Notes: a model not told the origin generated them from the sequence alone. A stretch of DNA of 27,317 bases from Reyranella sp. (GCA_030679805.1 JAUXST010000300.1:1-27317); one strand, 5' to 3'. Counted from the stretch's first letter, positions 1 to 7,677 are shown. Program-made: numbers and translations.

Positions 1-2
1 TT

Positions 3-569
3 GGACGAGAGCTAGGGGTTCAGCTGGTAGAAGCCTTTTCTCCAAATCTGCCTGCCGTTGCTATTTCTAAGTCAGACGCTCATCTGATTTCCAGATTTCT
101 ATGGAACATAGGTGCTTGTCACGTCACCTGGCTTGGCAAACAATCGGTGACCCTGAAGGAAATATGGGACGTTACAACACAGACCCTCATTTTTGGACGC
201 TTCAAATCGCTCCTTAAGATGATGCGTTCAGACGAGGACAGACTTGAGATATCTGTGCTTGCTGGCACTTTAACTTACTTTGCACCCGAAGAAAAAGATC
301 GAATTGCCACGATGCTGGAGGGAAGTATCTTTGGATTTCGTCGGCTTATCGAACGATCCGAGGAAATGTCATTCATCCCAGCTGCACTGGCAACTATCGG
401 CCTATCACTATTCGGTCCGCCTCACGTTGCATTTGCAAGACCCCGCGTGAGCCGCTTAGTCTCCAAGGCACCAGAGTATTCACAGCGCGGACCAGCGGTG
501 GGGCAACTAGCCAATTACTTGTGGCGTGTATCGGGATCTGTCTCGTACCCCTCTGGCAAGGACAAGTAG
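3..569 (+). CDS. C-terminal part of an unrecognised protein, cut by the left edge
   Basis: The reading frame is open from base 3 and has no stop before the TAG at 567-569, so the GTG at 147 is probably an internal codon and the true start lies outside the window. The visible part is about 188 residues, mixed charged and hydrophobic, with no transmembrane helix or motif I can name. One hydrophobic stretch (AALATIGLSLFG) lies near two thirds of its length. Base composition is clearly more AT-rich than the following genes, and codon use includes many ATT, TTT and CTT codons that the neighbours avoid, which suggests horizontal transfer. The frame does not fit any family I recognise. It could be the tail of a mobile-element or defence protein, but nothing in the window shows that. 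Confidence 0.6.
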   Translation, partial: GRELGVQLVEAFSPNLPAVAISKSDAHLISRFLWNIGACHVTWLGKQSVTLKEIWDVTTQTLIFGRFKSLLKMMRSDEDRLEISVLAGTLTYFAPEEKDRIATMLEGSIFGFRRLIERSEEMSFIPAALATIGLSLFGPPHVAFARPRVSRLVSKAPEYSQRGPAVGQLANYLWRVSGSVSYPSGKDK

Positions 570-623
570 CTCTCATTGGTATTGAATGCCGTTCATAGCC
601 GGGAACGGTTGGAGACTCGCGCC

Positions 624-1106
624 ATGGCCAGCAAGACGGAGAGCTACGAAGGCGGCTGCACCTGCCGCCAAGTGCGTTATCGCCTGACATCGAAGCCGAT
701 GTTCGTTCACTGCTGTCACTGCCGCTGGTGCCAGCGCGAAACCGGCACGGCATTCGCGCTCAACGCCATGATCGAGGCCGACCGGGTCGAAACGCTGGTG
801 GGTGACGTCGAGGTCGTGAACACGCCGTCCAACAGCGGCAAGGGCCAGAAGATCGCGCGCTGCCCGAGCTGCCGCATCGCTGTGTGGAGCAACTATTCGG
901 GCGCCGGTAATGCCGTGCGCTTCGTGCGCGTCGGCACCCTCGACGAGCCCGACCGCCTGCCGCCGGACATTCATATCTTCACCATGAGCAAGCAGCCCTG
1001 GGTCGCGCTGCCCGCCGGCACGCCGGCCGTTCCGGAGTTCTACGATCTCGAGAAGACGTGGCCGAAGGAAAGCCTGGAACGGAGAGCGGCGCTCAGGCGT
1101 AGCTAG
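624..1106 (+). CDS. GFA / CENP-V family zinc-binding protein
   Basis: The 160-residue protein matches the glutathione-dependent formaldehyde-activating (GFA) fold. It has a Cys-x-Cys pair at residues 12 and 14, a Cys-rich loop HCCHCRWCQ at about 29-37, and a CPSC pair at 80-83; these are the usual structural and catalytic zinc ligands. Most members with this domain are not proven formaldehyde enzymes, so the reaction is open. I chose the ATG at 624, which has GGAG nine bases upstream, over the TTG at 576 that would add 16 residues with no family similarity. It ends 4 bp before the RraA-like gene and is probably co-transcribed with it. Confidence 0.85.
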   Translation: MASKTESYEGGCTCRQVRYRLTSKPMFVHCCHCRWCQRETGTAFALNAMIEADRVETLVGDVEVVNTPSNSGKGQKIARCPSCRIAVWSNYSGAGNAVRFVRVGTLDEPDRLPPDIHIFTMSKQPWVALPAGTPAVPEFYDLEKTWPKESLERRAALRRS

Positions 1107-1110
1107 GCTC

Positions 1111-1680
1111 ATGGTGCTGAAACCTTCGACCCGCGACAAACTGAAAAGCGTCGGCTCGGCCGCCGTCGCCGCGGCGCTGTCCAAGCGCGGCCTGCTCGAC
1201 CAGCGCCTCGATGGCTTGCGGCCCTTGGCGCCGATGCAGGACCCGCTCATCGGCGAAGCCTGCACGGCCATCGAGCATTGCCGCGCCGGTGCGGTTCTGA
1301 TTGTCGAGGCCGGCAAGCCCTTGCCGCCGATGGCCCTGCTCGCCCGACGCGGCGTTGCCGGTATCGTGAGCGCCGGGCCTCTGCGCGAGCAGGTCGAGAT
1401 CGTCCGCCGCGGCCTTCCCGCCTATCTGCCGTCGGTCGGGCTCGCGAAAACACTACCGGTCAGAACCGGCGACGTGCTCGTGGGCGATCGCCAGGGCGTC
1501 GTCGTGATCCCCGCGCACCTCGTCGACGAGATCGCGGAGGAAGCAGCCGAGGCGCTGGCGTTCGAGGCCTTCACCGCCGAGCAGGTCGACGCCGGCGGCG
1601 GCGTCTACGGATTGCACATCGCCAGCGGCGAGCAGGCACGGATCGCCTTCGCGGCCTGGCGGAAGCTCAAGGGACGCTAG
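1111..1680 (+). CDS. Shortened RraA-like (demethylmenaquinone methyltransferase-type) protein
   Basis: The 189-residue protein has the RraA/HMG-aldolase fold signatures: the segment RRGVAGIVSAGPLRE, which is the usual GVAGVVxDGxVRD loop, and GDVLVGDRQGVVVIP near residues 121-135. Known family members are class II pyruvate aldolases (4-hydroxy-4-methyl-2-oxoglutarate aldolase) or inhibitors of RNase E. Here the protein is about 30-40 residues shorter than usual. The segment after the VLIV strand, which normally carries the Gly-Glu substrate loop, is contracted, and the Asp of the VRD motif is Glu. Aldolase activity is therefore uncertain. It starts 4 bp after the GFA gene and has no clear Shine-Dalgarno sequence of its own, which suggests translational coupling. 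Confidence 0.72.
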   Translation: MVLKPSTRDKLKSVGSAAVAAALSKRGLLDQRLDGLRPLAPMQDPLIGEACTAIEHCRAGAVLIVEAGKPLPPMALLARRGVAGIVSAGPLREQVEIVRRGLPAYLPSVGLAKTLPVRTGDVLVGDRQGVVVIPAHLVDEIAEEAAEALAFEAFTAEQVDAGGGVYGLHIASGEQARIAFAAWRKLKGR

Positions 1681-1692
1681 GCCTTCCAGGGG

Positions 1693-2247
1693 CTAGAGAC
1701 TGCTCAAGTCGGCAAGGGCGCCCGCGATCAGGCGCGTGCCGACTGCCATCAGCAGGATGTCGTTGGCGACGCGCACATACTGATAGCCGGCCGGCGCCGG
1801 CGAGAGCTGCGCGATCAGAACCCCCGGCAGCGGATAAAAGACGATGCTGGCTGCCAGCGGCTGGCCGATCACCCACAATTTCTTCGCCTGGCCCGGCGGC
1901 AGGCAGCCATTGTTCTTCTTTGCCAACCCCGGCGGACAGTTACCGGCGGCGTACTGTGTCCGGTAGTAGCTGTAGACCGAGTTGCGGTCGTGATCGTTGA
2001 TGACGACGTTGACCTGCGGCGATGCGGCCTGTGGCCCACCCTGACCGCGACTCTGACCCTGTGCTTGTCCCTGACCCTGGCCTTGTCCCTGACCCTGGCC
2101 TTGTCCCTTGCCGGGCGCTGTCGCCGCCTTGTCGGGCGGACCACCGCGGCCGTGGCCGGGGGTGTCGTCCTTGTCCTTCTGGGCGGAGACGGGCGATGCA
2201 AGCGCAACACAGATAATGGCGACGAGGGAGATCGAAGCGGTTCGCAC
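1693..2247 (-). CDS. Secreted RcnB/CigR-like protein with Gly-Gln repeat
   Basis: The 184-residue exported protein starts with a signal peptide ending ALASPVSA. A low-complexity Gly-Gln run follows at about residues 45-65, then NCPPGLAKKNNGCLPPGQAKK and a C-terminal region with YPLP, GYQYVRVANDILL and LIAGAL. The last part is the RcnB-type fold of periplasmic proteins linked to metal homeostasis or envelope stability. I chose the GTG at 2247 because AGGAGG lies 7 bases upstream; the TTG at 2277 would put that ribosome site inside the coding region. It is convergent with the RraA-like gene (12 bp between stops). The fold call is fairly safe, but a nickel/cobalt role is only a family guess. Confidence 0.75.
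   Translation of the reverse strand: MRTASISLVAIICVALASPVSAQKDKDDTPGHGRGGPPDKAATAPGKGQGQGQGQGQGQGQAQGQSRGQGGPQAASPQVNVVINDHDRNSVYSYYRTQYAAGNCPPGLAKKNNGCLPPGQAKKLWVIGQPLAASIVFYPLPGVLIAQLSPAPAGYQYVRVANDILLMAVGTRLIAGALADLSSL
2064..2107. repeat. 18-bp tandem repeat encoding Gly-Gln
   Basis: About 2.4 copies of an 18-bp unit (plus-strand unit CTTGTCCCTGACCCTGGC at 2064-2081 and 2082-2099, then a partial copy), with a more diverged copy just before it. On the minus strand it encodes the Gly-Gln linker of the RcnB-like protein. Because 18 is a multiple of 3, copy-number change would keep the frame. Confidence 0.85.
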
Positions 2248-2354
2248 GGGAAGTCCTCCTGGCAAGGCCCCCAGCAAGCTCCTGCTTTATGGCCGGGCGA
2301 TGACTGAGCCGAGGTTAAAACGCGGAGCGCCAGCCCAAGGTTGCTCGGCGCCTG

Positions 2355-3392
2355 CTAAATCTTCCAGTAGTCCGGCAGCTTGGCCGCCAGCCACTTCGCC
2401 AGCGCCGCATTCACCGCGACCGGCTGCTCCTGCGCCATCCAGTGGCCGGAGTTCACCACGACTTCGGTGAGATCGGCGCAATCGCGCCGCATAGGGTCGG
2501 CGAGCTTCGACTGCATGGTCTCGCAGGTCGTGTCGTAGGCCCCGTGCAGGAACAGCACCGGCATCGAGAGCCTGCCGCCGTCCTTCGATAAAGACGCATA
2601 GGCGCCGTTGGCCTTGTGGTTCATGTACCAGGAGTCGGGCCCGAAGAAGCCGTTGCGCGTCAACGCCGCGGTGTAGGCCTCCATGTCCGCCTCGGTGAGG
2701 ACGTCGCCATCGCGCGGCACGTCGGGACAGGCGCCGCCGCCGAACCAGCCGCCGGCCGCGCGCACCATGGACGTCGGTGCGGGCTTGCCCACGCGCGCGG
2801 GGTCGCCCTTGCGGAACAGTGCCTTCACGACGTTGCGGATGTTGGCCTCGAAACCCTTGCAGGCCTTGTCGAAACTCTCCTGATAGAAGAACTGGTAGTC
2901 CCACTGGCCCGCCGGGAACTTATCGGCGGGATAGATCGTGCGGTCGACCAGCGGCAGCATGGCGTCGAGCGTGAAGCCCTGAGACAGATAAGGCACGCAG
3001 AGACTGGCCACGCCGACGGTCTTTTCCGGATGGTGGCTGGCAATGTTCCACACCACCGGGCTGCCCCAGTCGTGACCGATCCAGACGGCCCGATCTTGTC
3101 CGTCGTCTCGGCCGAGCGCCGCAAGCAGGTCCAGCATGTCGGCGACGATGAGTTCCTGCTCGAAGTCCTCGTGGCGCATGTAGGTGCTGGAACAGCCATA
3201 GCCGCGCATGTCGGGCGCGATACAGCGGAAGCCGAGCGCGGCGAAGGCCGGCAACTGGTGACGCCACGACAGCGAGAGTTCCGGCCAGCCATGGACGAAG
3301 ATCAGCAGCGGCGCCTTTTCCGCTCCGCAGGCGAGATAGCCCGTGGTGTGGCGGGTGGACTTGACGGTGTGTTCGGTGACCGGGAATGTCAT
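2355..3392 (-). CDS. Epoxide hydrolase-like alpha/beta hydrolase
   Basis: The 345-residue protein has the epoxide-hydrolase pattern: HGWPE at residues 34-38 (oxyanion loop), GHDWGS with nucleophile Asp108, and a C-terminal NSGHWMAQEQP segment carrying the catalytic His. The cap region between about 140 and 250 holds aromatic residues, including YQFFYQ, that usually position the substrate. An Asp rather than Ser nucleophile points to an epoxide hydrolase or a haloalkane dehalogenase-like enzyme. The HGWPE motif favours the former. The ATG at 3392 has GAGG six bases upstream and is preferred over the TTG at 3398. The gene is divergent from a crotonase with only 30 bp between start codons, so the two promoters must overlap. 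Confidence 0.85.
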   Translation of the reverse strand: MTFPVTEHTVKSTRHTTGYLACGAEKAPLLIFVHGWPELSLSWRHQLPAFAALGFRCIAPDMRGYGCSSTYMRHEDFEQELIVADMLDLLAALGRDDGQDRAVWIGHDWGSPVVWNIASHHPEKTVGVASLCVPYLSQGFTLDAMLPLVDRTIYPADKFPAGQWDYQFFYQESFDKACKGFEANIRNVVKALFRKGDPARVGKPAPTSMVRAAGGWFGGGACPDVPRDGDVLTEADMEAYTAALTRNGFFGPDSWYMNHKANGAYASLSKDGGRLSMPVLFLHGAYDTTCETMQSKLADPMRRDCADLTEVVVNSGHWMAQEQPVAVNAALAKWLAAKLPDYWKI

Positions 3393-3422
3393 GCGCAACC
3401 TCGAGAATTGGCGGAACGTCCC

Positions 3423-4235
3423 ATGGAAATCGACACCGGCACAACCGAACTTTTATGCGTCGTGCGCGATGGCGTGGCGCTGATCACGCTCAACCGGCCG
3501 GAGGCGCGCAATGCCATGTCGCCCGGACTCACCGAGGCGCTGCGCGACCAGATCAAGGCACGCGGCGACGATCCGAACGTCGGCGCACTGTTGATCACCG
3601 GCGCGGGCACCGCCTTCTGCAGCGGCGGCGACGTCAAGGGCATGGGCGGCCGCGGCCCGCGCGGCCAGATGAGCTACGAAGAGCGGCTGTCGGATCTGCG
3701 CTGGCGTCAGATGCATCTCACCGGCGCGCTGGTCGCGGTACGCAAGCCCACCATCGCGGCGCTGCCCGGTGCGGCGGCGGGCGCCGGCCTCGCCATCGCG
3801 CTCGCCTGCGATATCCGCATCGCTGCCCGGTCAGCCTTCGCGACCACGGGCTACGCCAGGATCGGCCTGTCCGGGGACTACGGCATCTCCTGGCTGCTGA
3901 CCCGCACCGTGGGATCGATGCGGGCGCGTGAGCTGATGTTCACGTCGGAGAAGGTCGACGCCGAGCGCGGCGAGCGCATCGGCCTCTTCAACCGCGTGGT
4001 TGACGACGCCAAGCTCCAGGACGAAGCCTTTGCTTTCGCCAAATCGCTGGCCGACGGGCCGCGGGCAGCACTACGCCTCATCAAGGACAATCTCGACGAC
4101 GCGCTGCACATCGACTATGCGACCGCGCACTATCGTGAAGCCGAGCGTCTGGTGTCGGCGTCGCGTACTGCCGATCACAAGGAAGCGGTTCAGGCTTTTG
4201 TCGACAAGCGCAAACCGAAGTTCACCGGCAAGTAA
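3423..4235 (+). CDS. Enoyl-CoA hydratase/isomerase (crotonase) family protein
   Basis: The 270-residue crotonase carries LITLNRPEARNAMS near the N-terminus, the first oxyanion segment AFCSGGDVKGM, the second segment PGAAAGAGLAIALACDIRIA, and GLSGDYGISWLL, where the acidic catalytic position sits. The Asp in that last motif, instead of the Glu of classical mitochondrial-type crotonase, resembles PaaG-like isomerase/hydratases. It probably acts on a CoA thioester in fatty-acid or aromatic degradation; the substrate is unknown. The frame is open far upstream, but that part is antisense to the hydrolase. The ATG at 3423 begins the family similarity. It converges with the GST gene, with 9 bp between stops. 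Confidence 0.88.
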   Translation: MEIDTGTTELLCVVRDGVALITLNRPEARNAMSPGLTEALRDQIKARGDDPNVGALLITGAGTAFCSGGDVKGMGGRGPRGQMSYEERLSDLRWRQMHLTGALVAVRKPTIAALPGAAAGAGLAIALACDIRIAARSAFATTGYARIGLSGDYGISWLLTRTVGSMRARELMFTSEKVDAERGERIGLFNRVVDDAKLQDEAFAFAKSLADGPRAALRLIKDNLDDALHIDYATAHYREAERLVSASRTADHKEAVQAFVDKRKPKFTGK

Positions 4236-4244
4236 CGTGTGCGG

Positions 4245-4898
4245 CTAGTCGCGATCCGGCGCGCCGGGCGGGAAGAAGGATCGGTAGGGGCGCGCCTCCT
4301 CGACGGCACGTGCAAAGGACGGCCGTTTTAGCAGCCGCGCACGATAGGCGCGGACAGTGCCGAACTTTTCGGCGATCGGATGCACCCAGTCGGCGTAGAA
4401 GAGCGACGGGGCCGCCGCGCAGTCGGCCAGCGTAAAGGCCTCGCCCACCGCCCAGGTGCGCTCCTTCAGCTCGCCCTCGAGCCACTCGTAGGTCTGGTCG
4501 AGCCGCGCCTTGGCGTCGGCCACGCCCTTGGGGTCGCGCTCGCCCGCGCCGCTCAGCGCATCGCCGACGATCCGCTGCATCGGGCCCATGACATAGTTGT
4601 CGAAGACGCGATCGAGGAAGCGCACCTGTAAGGCGGCCCCGGGATCCTGCGGGATCAGGCGCACCGGCCCGGGATTACTCAGCATCAGATGCTCGATGAT
4701 GATGCTGGCCTCGCGCACGACCTCTTCGCCGTCCGTGAGCACCGGCATCAGCCGCAACGGCCAGAGCCTGGCCAGTTCGGCGAAGGAGTCGGCGTCGGCC
4801 AGCATCTGCAGCTTAAAGGGCGTGTCGTTCTCGTAGAGCGCGATCAGCACTTTCTGGCAGTACGACGAGAAGGGATGGGCATGGAGAACGAGTGACAT
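4245..4898 (-). CDS. Glutathione S-transferase family protein
   Basis: The 217-residue protein has a thioredoxin-like N-terminal domain. It shows PFSSYCQKVLIAL at about residues 9-21, with Ser or Cys at the glutathione-activating site, then LMPVLTDGEEVVREASIIIEHL, the cis-Pro and the GSH gamma-glutamyl binding site. An alpha-helical C-terminal domain follows, with the N-capping FTLADCAAAPSLFYADW segment. It starts 2 bp after the stop of the MDR gene and has GAGG upstream, so it is the last gene of the four-gene minus-strand operon. In such a setting it may conjugate or isomerise an intermediate of the same pathway, but that is inferred. Confidence 0.88.
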   Translation of the reverse strand: MSLVLHAHPFSSYCQKVLIALYENDTPFKLQMLADADSFAELARLWPLRLMPVLTDGEEVVREASIIIEHLMLSNPGPVRLIPQDPGAALQVRFLDRVFDNYVMGPMQRIVGDALSGAGERDPKGVADAKARLDQTYEWLEGELKERTWAVGEAFTLADCAAAPSLFYADWVHPIAEKFGTVRAYRARLLKRPSFARAVEEARPYRSFFPPGAPDRD

Positions 4899-4900
4899 GG

Positions 4901-5890
4901 TCAGACCCTCACCGCCATCTTGCCGCGGTTCCTGCCGTTGAAGAGGCCGATCAGCGCCTCGGGCGCTTTCTCGAGGCCATCGACGATATCGACGACGGCC
5001 TTGATCTTGCCCTCGGCAACCCAACGCGCGAGGCGAGATTCGGCCTCGGCGCGGCGGTCATAAAAATCCATGACGATGAAGCCTTCCATCCTGAGGCGCT
5101 TGGTCACGATCAGGCCCGGCACCGCCATCGGCCCGGGGGCGGGCTTGTCGACGTCGTATTGCGAGACGTTGCCGCAGCAGGCGATGCGGCCGCGCAGGTT
5201 CATCAGCGAGAGCGCGGCATCGAGCACCGGCCCGCCGGTGTTGTCGAAATAGACGTCGATGCCGGCGGGACACGCCGCCGCCAGCGCGCGGCGCACGCCG
5301 CCTGCCTTGTAGTCGACCGCCGCATCGAAACCGAGCTCGCGCACCAGCCAGTCGCATTTGTCCTGCCCGCCCGCCGTGCCGACGACGCGGCAGCCCGCGA
5401 GTTTGGCGATCTGGCCCACCATGGTGCCGACCGCGCCGGCTGCCGCCGACACCAGCACCGTGTCGCCGGGCTTGGGCTGGCCCACGTCCAGCAGGCCGAA
5501 ATAGGCGGTGAGACCGGTGACGCTGAGCGGGCCGATCAGGAGTTCGAGCGGCGCCTTGGTCGTGCGCTTGGTGAGCCGCCGCGCCGGAATGGCGGCATAA
5601 TCCTGCCAGCCCCAATCGCCCTCGACGATGTCGCCCGCGTGCAGGCCGGCGGCCTCCGACTCGACCACCTCGCCGATGGCAAAGCCGCTCATCACCTGGC
5701 CGGGCTCCAGCGCATCGCGATAGGTCTTGCCCATCATCCAGGCGCGGTTGGCCGGATCGAGCGAGAGCATGCGCGTGCGCACCAACACCTCGCCGGCCTT
5801 GGGCACGGGAATCGCCGTCTCGGTCCATTCGAACGTGTCGGCGGCAATCTTGCCTTGCGGCTGCTTGGCGTAGAGCCATTGACGGTTCAT
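4901..5890 (-). CDS. NADP-dependent MDR oxidoreductase (CurA / LTB4 dehydrogenase-like)
   Basis: The 329-residue protein belongs to the zinc-free medium-chain dehydrogenase/reductase group. It shows MLSLDPANRAWM near 41-51, WGWQDYAAI near 94-101, LSVTGLTAYFGLLDVG near 122-137, and the Rossmann motif SAAAGAVGTMVGQIAK near 148-163. FDNTGGPVLDAAL, FIVMDFYDRR and the C-terminal LFNGRNRGKMAV tail are typical of curcumin or 2-alkenal reductases (YncB/CurA). Known members reduce the C=C bond of alpha,beta-unsaturated carbonyls with NADPH. It lies 15 bp after the crotonase stop and 2 bp before the GST start, which fits a pathway handling unsaturated acyl or carbonyl compounds. Confidence 0.88.
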   Translation of the reverse strand: MNRQWLYAKQPQGKIAADTFEWTETAIPVPKAGEVLVRTRMLSLDPANRAWMMGKTYRDALEPGQVMSGFAIGEVVESEAAGLHAGDIVEGDWGWQDYAAIPARRLTKRTTKAPLELLIGPLSVTGLTAYFGLLDVGQPKPGDTVLVSAAAGAVGTMVGQIAKLAGCRVVGTAGGQDKCDWLVRELGFDAAVDYKAGGVRRALAAACPAGIDVYFDNTGGPVLDAALSLMNLRGRIACCGNVSQYDVDKPAPGPMAVPGLIVTKRLRMEGFIVMDFYDRRAEAESRLARWVAEGKIKAVVDIVDGLEKAPEALIGLFNGRNRGKMAVRV

Positions 5891-5905
5891 GTTTTTCTCC
5901 CGGAC

Positions 5906-6709
5906 TCAATCCTTGTAGTTGGCGGCGCGCTTCTGCAGGTTCGACATGATGGCTTCGAGCTGGTTGGGCGAGCCGATCAGTCTCTGCTGCTCGACCGATT
6001 CCATCATCAGGCCCGACGCCGCGTCGGTGGCGACCGCGGCATTGAGCAGCCGCTTGTTGGCCCGCATCGCGTCGGGGCTCTTGGAGGCGATTTCCCTCGC
6101 CGTCTCGAACGCCGCCGCGCGCGGATCGTCGACCACGCGTGTGACGAACCCCAGCTGCTGCGCCTCGGTGCCGTTGAAGATGCGGCCGGTGTAGGTGAGC
6201 TCGCGCACCACGTCCTCGCGGGCGAGGTGGCGCATGAGCTGCGTGCCGGCGAGATCGGGCACCAGCCCCCACTTGATCTCCATCACCGAGAAGCGCGTAT
6301 CGGCGGTGGCGTAACGGATGTCGGGACCTAGCGCGATCTGGAAGCCGCCGCCGAAGGCCACGCCATGGACGGCCGCGATCACCGGGACCGGCAGGGTGCG
6401 CCAGACCCAGGCGCATTGCTGCGGCCGGTTGGCGATGCCGTGGGTGCGTTTGGTGAGGTCGCGCACGCCTGGCACCGCGTCGCCGTCCTGCTTCATGGCG
6501 GCGAAGCTTGCCATGTCGAGGCCGGAGCAGAAGGCCTTGCCCTCGCCCGACAGCACGACGCAACGCAGGCCCTTCATCTCGGAAAGCCTGGCGCCCGCCT
6601 CGATGATGCCCTCGAACATCGCCGGATCGAGCGCGTTCATCTTGTCGGCGCGGATCAGGCGGACATCGGCCACGCCGTCCTTAAGATCGATCGAAACGCG
6701 GTCCTTCAT
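5906..6709 (-). CDS. Crotonase/enoyl-CoA hydratase family protein
   Basis: The 267-residue crotonase shows VRLIRADKMNALD at the N-terminus, AFCSGLDMASF as first oxyanion loop, VHGVAFGGGFQIALGPDIRYA as second, and FSVMEIKWGLVPDLAGTQ around the catalytic acidic site. It is distinct in sequence from the crotonase at 3423-4235. Its ATG overlaps the stop of the small upstream ORF as ATGA (bases 6709-6706 on the minus strand), so translation is probably coupled. Role inferred: hydration or isomerisation of an enoyl-CoA in the operon's catabolic route. Confidence 0.88.
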   Translation of the reverse strand: MKDRVSIDLKDGVADVRLIRADKMNALDPAMFEGIIEAGARLSEMKGLRCVVLSGEGKAFCSGLDMASFAAMKQDGDAVPGVRDLTKRTHGIANRPQQCAWVWRTLPVPVIAAVHGVAFGGGFQIALGPDIRYATADTRFSVMEIKWGLVPDLAGTQLMRHLAREDVVRELTYTGRIFNGTEAQQLGFVTRVVDDPRAAAFETAREIASKSPDAMRANKRLLNAAVATDAASGLMMESVEQQRLIGSPNQLEAIMSNLQKRAANYKD

Positions 6710-6912
6710 TTGTCCTTCTCCGATTCGGATTTCAACCATTCGCGCAGGCGGCGCTTCACTTCTTCCGGTTCGAGCCGCTCGGGAGGCGCAAGGCTGCCGT
6801 CGCGGCGTTTGGGCCACATCAGCATGGCAATGCCGCGCTGCACGTCGGCGAATGTGCAGTCGTCCGGCAGGCGGTCGAGCAGCGCCCGCACCTGGCGCTT
6901 CACATCAGTCAT
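6706..6912 (-). CDS. Small hypothetical protein resembling addiction-module antitoxin-like proteins
   Basis: The 68-residue, soluble and charged protein starts at the ATG at 6912. A TTG at 6939 would place the dyad partly in the coding region. The pattern ALLDRLPDDCTFADVQRGIAM followed by EPEEVKRRLREWLKS recalls the small antitoxin-like family with an LPDDxTxxDVxY segment and a C-terminal EEVKxxxxxW helix. No RelE-like partner is next to it; the next gene is a crotonase, joined by an ATGA overlap. It is the first gene of the operon and lies directly downstream of the 6933-6950 dyad. Function unknown; the family link is a pattern-level impression. Confidence 0.6.
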   Translation of the reverse strand: MTDVKRQVRALLDRLPDDCTFADVQRGIAMLMWPKRRDGSLAPPERLEPEEVKRRLREWLKSESEKDK

Positions 6913-6932
6913 CGCATCACCCGAGGAAAAAC

Positions 6933-6950
6933 AAACCAACCGGATTGTTT
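6933..6950. promoter_or_regulatory. Putative TetR-family operator (dyad 1)
   Basis: AAACCAACCGGATTGTTT is an 18-bp imperfect palindrome (14 of 18 positions symmetric) in the 108-bp gap between tetR and the divergent four-gene operon. It shares its outer AAACC / GTTT arms and spacing with the site at 7678-7695. TetR-family autoregulators often use such sites between divergent genes. No binding evidence is available from sequence alone. Confidence 0.55.
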
Positions 6951-7020
6951 ATTGCCTGTTCCTTCTGATATTCGTCTACATCTACCTCACTCCCTGACGT
7001 GTCTCGGCCAAGAAGAGAAG

Positions 7021-7608
7021 ATGGACAATATTTCCCGATCCGAAAAAACCAGGAACGCGGTCCTTCAGGCGGCACTCAGCATCATCGCGCGCGATGGTCC
7101 CGGCCGGCTGACGCTGGACGCCATCGCCCGCGAGAGCGGCATCAGCAAGGGTGGTCTGATGCATCAGTTTCGCACCAAGGAGGCGGTGTTAAAGGCGCTG
7201 CTGGAGCGTCAGATCGCGCATTTCGAAAACTTCTCCGGAAAGTACATGGCCGAGCATGGCTCGACACAGCCACAGCCGCATTTGGCCGCGCAGATAGCGA
7301 CCATGCGCGAGGCTCTCCCCGGGCCTGACTCCGTCGCCTTCGCCCTCCTGGGAGCCATGGGTCAAGAACCCGGTCTGCTGTCGATCACCAGAGAGATCGA
7401 CGCCAAAAAGCTGAAGACCATCAAGGCGGAGGCGGCCGATCCGGACCTGGCGACCCTGCGTTGGGTGGCGGCCCGCGGACTGGTCGTGACGGCCGTCCTG
7501 GGCATCTGCCCCATTCCCGAAGACGAGCGTGAGCGGCTGTTCGACCGCCTGATGGACGACCGTCAATGGTCCGGTCTCGGCGAAAAGAAGCCCAATCCCG
7601 CTCCTTGA
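7021..7608 (+). CDS. TetR/AcrR family transcriptional regulator
   Basis: The 195-residue regulator has the N-terminal helix-turn-helix of the TetR family: TRNAVLQAALSIIARDG, then LTLDAIARESGISKGGLMHQFRTKEAVLKALLE at about residues 30-62. The ligand domain from about 65 onward is helical and not assignable to a ligand. The ATG at 7021 follows AAGAGAAG; the longer frame from 6952 adds residues that do not fit the family and would run into the dyad region. It is divergent from the minus-strand catabolic operon and is followed by a lipoprotein gene. Similar dyads on both sides suggest that it represses itself, the operon and possibly the lipoprotein gene. Confidence 0.9.
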   Translation: MDNISRSEKTRNAVLQAALSIIARDGPGRLTLDAIARESGISKGGLMHQFRTKEAVLKALLERQIAHFENFSGKYMAEHGSTQPQPHLAAQIATMREALPGPDSVAFALLGAMGQEPGLLSITREIDAKKLKTIKAEAADPDLATLRWVAARGLVVTAVLGICPIPEDERERLFDRLMDDRQWSGLGEKKPNPAP

Positions 7609-7638
7609 GCGGTAGGCCAGGCCGGAAACATAATTATA

Positions 7639-7666
7639 TTCAATGGCTTAGACTATTTTAGATAAT
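7639..7666 (+). promoter_or_regulatory. Weak candidate promoter upstream of the DUF3313 gene
   Basis: TTCAAT (7639-7644) and GATAAT (7661-7666) are separated by 16 bp in an AT-rich stretch, giving an expected start near 7673, just before the dyad at 7678-7695. The -35 match is poor (3 of 6) and the -10 match is good (5 of 6). Confidence 0.3.
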
Positions 7667-7677
7667 GCTTCATAAAA

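Noticed and set aside
2616..3422. Upstream extension of the crotonase frame at 3423.
   Set aside because: It is antisense to the epoxide-hydrolase-like gene; family similarity starts only at the ATG at 3423.
4892..6331. A 479-codon plus-strand frame across the MDR and crotonase genes.
   Set aside because: The minus-strand genes carry full family motifs; the plus frame shows only shadow composition (Ala, Arg, His, Gly).
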